A stretch of DNA of 35,400 bases from an uncultured Maricaulis sp. (GTDB lineage Bacteria > Pseudomonadota > Alphaproteobacteria > Caulobacterales > Maricaulaceae). Every line of letters begins with the position of its first letter. Position 1 is the stretch's first letter. The notes beneath the pieces are model-generated. The model saw nothing but the letters and a program-made list of their open reading frames with translations. It made no database searches and had not been told where the DNA came from. This document shows positions 31,426 to 35,400 of this stretch, in pieces. The stretch lies in assembly GCF_905480005.1 (NCBI RefSeq), contig NZ_CAJQOO010000187.1:1-35400 (forward strand), given 5' to 3'. A program made the position numbers and the translations under genes.

Positions 31426-32167
31426 GTTAGCGGAGGGCGTGCCGTACGACAGATATGGGCTCTCTCGGCAGCACAATGGGGTTACTGGAGATTTCAATGA
31501 CTTGTCGAAGGCGTTCAAATCTAACCCAACAATTGAACATTACGTTCAGCTGAGGCGCTCGAACCCCGAAGTGTTGATCGAAGTTGCCACAAGTTGGTCC
31601 ATCGACTGGCTCTTTGCGAACGCCGACATTCTCAAGCAACACGGCATTAACCCGGAAACCATGGCTGGTGCCCTTGATGCTGACCCGGCCTGCATCAGCG
31701 CGATCAGTTTGAAGCTGATGGAATGCTTGATCGAGCGGGAGGCCAAGGAATCCGCGGGCGAAACCCATGTCCAAAGCCGGGGAAACGCAATCGGCAATAG
31801 CTTGGTAAGCTATCTGATAGCCATGATGTTAGATGCTCTGGACCGGAATGACGAAATGCACATTCCTAGAGACCTAGTAGTCCTTATAAAGCATCAAATT
31901 GGCGCCGAGCGCTCATCAGAAGATAGGGCTATGGAGGCCCGCAATAATCGCTCCAATTCAACCTGGATAGCTGCGCAACTACGGTACCAGGGCCAACCGG
32001 GTTCGATCCGACAAGTCGCGAGAACCTTGAACCTCAACCCCTCAACTGTCGCCAGATGGTTCAATGACGAAAATACTTTTGAGGAGGAGGTACAGAAACA
32101 GCTATCGATCCTCCGCAGCGATATGATGGCACATGTAAGAGAACGTCTGGATAGCTACAAGCTGTAG
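31400..32167 (+). CDS. HTH-containing island protein of unknown function
   Basis: This 255-residue protein starts inside the integrase end (26-base overlap), MKKRKSDTRLAEGVPYDRYG. No overall family is recognised. The C-terminal part has a clear helix-turn-helix (PGSIRQVARTLNLNPSTVAR WFNDE region, about 205-230), and the middle is helical. The gene is visibly less GC-rich than its neighbours, a sign of recent transfer. A control or DNA-binding role in the island is plausible (inference). The start ATG 31400 is chosen over TTG 31370 because the N-terminus becomes basic and natural. It is read in the same direction as the integrase and may be co-expressed. Confidence 0.65.
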   Translation: MKKRKSDTRLAEGVPYDRYGLSRQHNGVTGDFNDLSKAFKSNPTIEHYVQLRRSNPEVLIEVATSWSIDWLFANADILKQHGINPETMAGALDADPACISAISLKLMECLIEREAKESAGETHVQSRGNAIGNSLVSYLIAMMLDALDRNDEMHIPRDLVVLIKHQIGAERSSEDRAMEARNNRSNSTWIAAQLRYQGQPGSIRQVARTLNLNPSTVARWFNDENTFEEEVQKQLSILRSDMMAHVRERLDSYKL

Positions 32168-32277
32168 TGTTGCAATCAAAACCACGTGCGCAACACCCTG
32201 TCCGTCTGCGAGCAATGATGTGCGCTACTAATCGGCAGCGTGCGACACTGGCCGCGATGCCAGCATCGAGACGCATC

Positions 32278-32484
32278 ATGCAGTCCACCCCCGCATTTCC
32301 CGAAACCGGCCTTGTCCGCCTCTCATCCATCCTCGCCCCGCAAGGCCCCATTCCGGTCAGCAAGTCGACCTGGTGGCAGGGCGTGCGGGATGGGCGCTTT
32401 CCCAAGCCTCAGAAGCTGGGCGCTCGCGTGACCGTCTGGCGTGTGGAGGATATCCGCGCCTTGATCGAACACGGCGCGACATAG
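32278..32484 (+). CDS. AlpA-family excisionase/regulator
   Basis: The 68-residue product begins MQSTPAFPETGLVRLSSILA and then has VSKSTWWQGVRDGRFPKPQK followed by VTVWRVEDIRALIE, which is the AlpA pattern (S-x-S-x-x-W/Y...DGRFPKP...W-x-x-x-D-I). AlpA-like proteins bind DNA with a MerR-like winged helix and control integrase or promote excision of P4-like elements. The start ATG 32278 is the only one before the conserved part; the Shine-Dalgarno is weak. It lies in the same direction as the integrase within the island. Confidence 0.85.
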   Translation: MQSTPAFPETGLVRLSSILAPQGPIPVSKSTWWQGVRDGRFPKPQKLGARVTVWRVEDIRALIEHGAT

Positions 32485-32507
32485 GCGCGGGTGTCAGGCT
32501 CAAGCCG

Positions 32508-32924
32508 GTGTCGCTGCCGACATATCCCAGCAGTTGCCATGATCGACCGCACGCGCGGCTCTATGATCACTGGCTGCAACACCCTGCTTGGGGGGAGCTG
32601 TCGCCACCGGCCTTCAAGATCATCGCGATCCTGCTCGCGGCGTACAGGCCGGACAGGGCCAATGCGTATCCGGTTGGCGAGCGGCGCATGGCCAAAATGT
32701 GCGGATGCGCGCCTGCCACCGCCAGGAAGGCCGTGGATGAACTCATTGAGGGCGACTTCCTGAGGGAAGAGCGCAAGGGCGGCAACCGGGGCAATGCGGC
32801 AAGCCGGGAGCGCGTGGCCTCGCTCACCCGCTATGACACCGAAACTGCTGCCGGGGATCCGAACCTGCCGATCAAGACATGGAAACGGCGCATGAAATCG
32901 GGACGCCACAAATCAGCGGCATGA
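32508..32924 (+). CDS. Winged-helix/HTH island protein
   Basis: The open frame contains HARLYDHWLQHPAWGELSPP AFKIIAILLAAY (in parts), RMAKMCGCAPATARKAVDEL and IEGDFLREERKG, a winged-helix DNA-binding fold of the GntR/replication-initiator type. The C-terminus is basic (KTWKRRMKSGRHKSAA). The start is uncertain: I took GTG 32508 (138 aa), although the frame is open from 32373 and overlaps AlpA. It may control or start replication of the element (inference). The TGA overlaps ATG 32921 of the next frame (ATGA). Confidence 0.65.
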   Translation: MSLPTYPSSCHDRPHARLYDHWLQHPAWGELSPPAFKIIAILLAAYRPDRANAYPVGERRMAKMCGCAPATARKAVDELIEGDFLREERKGGNRGNAASRERVASLTRYDTETAAGDPNLPIKTWKRRMKSGRHKSAA

Positions 32925-33139
32925 ACGCGTCAAATCTGATGCGCCGGAGAAACGCGCTCGATTGCCGCGACCGGCTCGAAAACCCAAGCCGGGTTGAAGG
33001 CCTCAAAGCATTTCGACCCGTCCGGAAAAGTCGTGTCCACCCGTATAGCATTGAGCAAGCGCGCATCATGACACCAAAGCCGGACCCAAGCCCGGCACAG
33101 ATACCCCCGGCGCTGGGGGCGCACGACACACCGATTTGA
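32921..33139 (+). CDS. Small basic island protein, unrecognised
   Basis: The 72-residue frame starts MNASNLMRRRNALDCRDRLE and ends with a Pro-rich stretch (TPKPDPSPAQIPPALG). The ATG overlaps the stop of the winged-helix gene (ATGA), a common coupling signal and the main support for it being real. There is no Shine-Dalgarno and no known family, and a minus-strand frame covers the same stretch. Confidence 0.35.
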   Translation: MNASNLMRRRNALDCRDRLENPSRVEGLKAFRPVRKSRVHPYSIEQARIMTPKPDPSPAQIPPALGAHDTPI

Positions 33140-33185
33140 TCATCAGTTTCGCAAACGATTTCGTAAAACCGGGAAAGGCATCACG

Positions 33186-33815
33186 ATGGGCGGATACGGA
33201 TCAGGCAGGCCGGGCTGGAAAGACAAGGTGGAGGATTACCGCTGCCTGGACGTCAATCAGCTGCACCGGGCAGGCTGCCTTGCGCCGGGATTTTCCGGTG
33301 GCTGGCAATGGATGCGGGAAGGCGAGCGCGTCGCTGATATTTCCCTGCAGAGCACGGGCCGAGCGCTGACCCTTGATTTCCGGTTTCGGTGGCGGGGGGA
33401 AGACTGGAAGGACGTCCGGCAATCCGTTGCGCTTGCCTCAACGCCCTGCAGGTTCGGCGGCACGCGCCCGTGGTTCATCTGCCCCGGCGTGGTCAATGGG
33501 ACACGGTGCGGACGGCGCGTCGTGAAACTCCATGCGGGCGGTCGATACTTCCTTTGCCGGCATTGCTACCGGCTGGCCTATGCGAGCCAGTCGGAACGGG
33601 AATTTGACCGGCTCTTGCGTCGCGCCAACAAGCTCCGCACCGCCCTGGGCGGGGAGCCGGGCACCGGCGCGTTGATCGCCCTGAAGCCAAAGGGCATGCA
33701 CTGGAAAACCTATGATGCCCGCGTCGCAGAGATCGATCAGCTGGAAGAGGCCGCCAATCAGCTTTTCATCGCTGCCTTTCGCCACCGATGGCCGGATGTG
33801 AGCCTGTTTCTTTGA
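33186..33815 (+). CDS. Zinc-ribbon-like island protein of unknown function
   Basis: The 209-residue product begins MGGYGSGRPGWKDKVEDYRC, an N-terminus seen in uncharacterised proteins of integrative elements. A beta-rich part follows (ALTLDFRFRWRGEDWKDVRQ). Then come four cysteines in CPGVVNGTRCGRR and FLCRHCYRLAY, spaced C-x7-C and C-x2-C, as expected for a zinc ribbon. A charged helical end (RLLRRANKLRTALGG) completes it. AAAGG precedes ATG 33186 by seven bases. It may bind nucleic acid; no enzymatic motif is visible. It lies in the island and converges with the hsdR gene. Confidence 0.75.
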   Translation: MGGYGSGRPGWKDKVEDYRCLDVNQLHRAGCLAPGFSGGWQWMREGERVADISLQSTGRALTLDFRFRWRGEDWKDVRQSVALASTPCRFGGTRPWFICPGVVNGTRCGRRVVKLHAGGRYFLCRHCYRLAYASQSEREFDRLLRRANKLRTALGGEPGTGALIALKPKGMHWKTYDARVAEIDQLEEAANQLFIAAFRHRWPDVSLFL

Positions 33816-33878
33816 CGCCTGGTTTCGAAGCTTTGTGCTTTAGGATGGACACAACCTTCTCTCCCCGCAAATAGCGGC

Positions 33879-35400
33879 TCAAGACGCCTCCTTCACCTGC
33901 CTCAAGGCCATCGAAAACAGCAAATCAAACACCCTCGCTCGTGCATCCCCATCTGTCAGGATGATATTCGACATCTCCCGGTCCCGCTGGAATGCTTGGA
34001 TGATCTCCGGATAGACAGCCCGCTCGTAGGTCCCGCGTGAGACATCCGGCGGGTTGTTCTTGAGGGTTGCTTGCATGTTCGGGTCGGCCATCACTTTTTC
34101 GGAAGCGGCGAAGAAGCGCTGATAATCCGCCTTCGAGAACTTTGTCCCGTGCCGCTCATTGAACGCGTCGATGATCTCCTGGAGCGTCTTGGCTTCCTTC
34201 TCGGTGAAGGGTTTGGCTGCGAACTCGCTGATGGGCTTCAACTCGGTTGTTTCACCCGCGTGAAGCGAAGCCGATCCTTCTGCCTTTTGCTCGACCTTGA
34301 AGGCGGCCAAGCGCAGCATATCGTCTGTGATTTCGGGGTCTTCCGGCTGTTCCCGGTCGGGCAGCTTGCGGTCAAGCCAAGTGGCATAGACGTAGAGCTT
34401 CTCCAGCCAGCTATCCCCCAGCGTCATGATCTGGGCCAGGAAGACGTAGAAGCGCTGATAGCTCTTGAGGAGCTGCCGGAACTCCTCGCGGCGGCCTTCA
34501 CCATCTTCGGCCTGCCATCTGTCGACGGCATTGCGGACAATGGCTTCAAGGGAGGGGCGGTCGGCAGTCGTCACCCCATCCTCCCTGAAGTAGATCTCAG
34601 CGAAGCGGTCGATCTCGGCCCGGTCGATGAAGCCATAGCCGATGATGTTCTGCTCCAACTCATAGATCTGGTTGGGGTCGGAGCGTTCCTCCAGCGTGGT
34701 TGTCTCGAAGAAGGGCTTGAAGGCCTCCTGGATGTCCTCGATGGAGTTCTGGAAGTCGAGAATGAAGGTCTTGTCCTTGCCTCGCTTCGTCCGGTTGAGC
34801 CGGGAGAGCGTCTGAACGGCCTGCAGCCCTGCCAACTTGCGGTCGACATACATCGCACAGAGCTTCGGCTGGTCGAACCCGGTCTGGTATTTCTCCGCGA
34901 CGATCAGGAGATGGTAGCCCGGCCCATCGAACTTCTTGGGTAGTTCCGTTTCGGCGAAGCCATTGAGTTCCGGCTCGGTAATTTCACCACCAGCGCCGTC
35001 TGGGAGTGCTCCCGAGAAAGCCACAAGAACGCCCATTTCGCTGTAGCTCTTCGACGCCAGATAGCGCTCCACACCCCGATAGTACTTCAGGGCAGCGTCA
35101 CGACTGGCTGTCACCACCATTGCTTTGGCTTCACCGCCCAGCTCGGCCATCACATGGCGGCGGAAATGCTCGACCATGACCTCGACCTTGTGATCGATGG
35201 CGTCGTCATGCAGGTGGGCGAACTTGGCGACCTTGCGCTGGGCTTTGGAACCTTCGAAGCGCGGATCGTCCTCGATGGTCTTCTCCAGCTCGTAATAGGC
35301 CTTGTAGGTCGAGTAGTTCTTCAGCACGTCGAGGATGAAGCCTTCCTCGATAGCCTGTCGCATGGAGTAGAGATGGAAGGGGTGAGGCTTGCCGTCTTCG
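33879..35400 (-). CDS. hsdR: Type I restriction enzyme R subunit, C-terminal part (partial at right edge)
   Basis: The frame runs to the window edge without a start, and 507 residues are visible. Upstream of the first Met in the window it reads EDGKPHPFHLYS, continuing MRQAIEEGFILDVL, a conserved HsdR segment. EKYQTGFDQPKLCAMYVDRK and QAVQTLSRLNRTKRGKDKTF follow (helicase motifs V and VI). The end is the helical subunit-contact region (for example ETTELKPISEFAAKPFTEKE). HsdR translocates DNA with ATP and cleaves it at a distance; the nuclease and first helicase parts lie outside the window. No hsdM or hsdS is visible yet. The stop is at 33879-33881. Confidence 0.92.
   Translation of the reverse strand, partial: EDGKPHPFHLYSMRQAIEEGFILDVLKNYSTYKAYYELEKTIEDDPRFEGSKAQRKVAKFAHLHDDAIDHKVEVMVEHFRRHVMAELGGEAKAMVVTASRDAALKYYRGVERYLASKSYSEMGVLVAFSGALPDGAGGEITEPELNGFAETELPKKFDGPGYHLLIVAEKYQTGFDQPKLCAMYVDRKLAGLQAVQTLSRLNRTKRGKDKTFILDFQNSIEDIQEAFKPFFETTTLEERSDPNQIYELEQNIIGYGFIDRAEIDRFAEIYFREDGVTTADRPSLEAIVRNAVDRWQAEDGEGRREEFRQLLKSYQRFYVFLAQIMTLGDSWLEKLYVYATWLDRKLPDREQPEDPEITDDMLRLAAFKVEQKAEGSASLHAGETTELKPISEFAAKPFTEKEAKTLQEIIDAFNERHGTKFSKADYQRFFAASEKVMADPNMQATLKNNPPDVSRGTYERAVYPEIIQAFQRDREMSNIILTDGDARARVFDLLFSMALRQVKEAS

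Noticed and set aside
34071-34943. 290-codon plus-strand frame
   Set aside because: It is antisense to hsdR, whose helicase motifs are clear.

Overview
The window looks like chromosomal DNA of a GC-rich alphaproteobacterium. The marker proteins (PheS, PheT, L20, L35, IF-3, UppP, QueG), the DUF1134/EipA-type envelope protein and the style of the small genes suggest a Caulobacterales/Maricaulales-type organism (Hyphomonadaceae or Maricaulis relatives). That placement is inference from protein character; no 16S gene is present.

Layout. 1-5.4 kb: the 3' end of a possible plus-strand gene, a translationally coupled secernin-like C69 hydrolase and flavin amine oxidase pair, an EipA-like protein coupled to a GNAT acetyltransferase, and an unrecognised five-helix membrane protein. 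5.4-6.6 kb: a MerR-family metal sensor divergent from a cation efflux protein, with a textbook 19-bp-spacer MerR promoter between them. 6.6-8.6 kb: a lipoprotein and a membrane-anchored peptidoglycan-binding/Sel1 protein in one minus-strand operon. 8.7-15.2 kb: a minus-strand translation cluster (rpmI-rplT, then pheS, a small membrane protein, pheT and a nucleotidyltransferase-like gene), interrupted between rplT and pheS by a strong terminator, a broken small gene and a 153-bp inverted-repeat element. A MerC-like protein with a Zur-type palindrome lies just upstream of rpmI. 15.4-17.6 kb: two secreted proteins built from one and four copies of the same roughly 140-residue Cys/Asp-rich domain. 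17.9-19.8 kb: an MFS exporter convergent with infC, which appears to start at ATA. 19.9-29.8 kb: two coupled glycosyltransferases, a TPR-like secreted protein, a diguanylate cyclase with a degenerate receiver, a queG/GST/cation-diffusion-facilitator operon, uppP, a CPBP membrane protease and an NDUFA9-like dehydrogenase.

29.9 kb to the end is an integrated island. A complete tRNA-Leu(CAG) is followed by five direct repeats and a P4-type tyrosine integrase. Next come small accessory genes: an HTH protein, an AlpA-like regulator, a winged-helix protein, a small unknown and a zinc-ribbon-like protein. The island runs off the window in the C-terminal half of a type I restriction HsdR subunit.

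Themes: metal handling recurs (MerR/cation transporter, MerC with Zur box, CDF), and genes coupled by start/stop overlap are common (TGATG, ATGA). No CRISPR array, rRNA operon or full transposase gene was seen.
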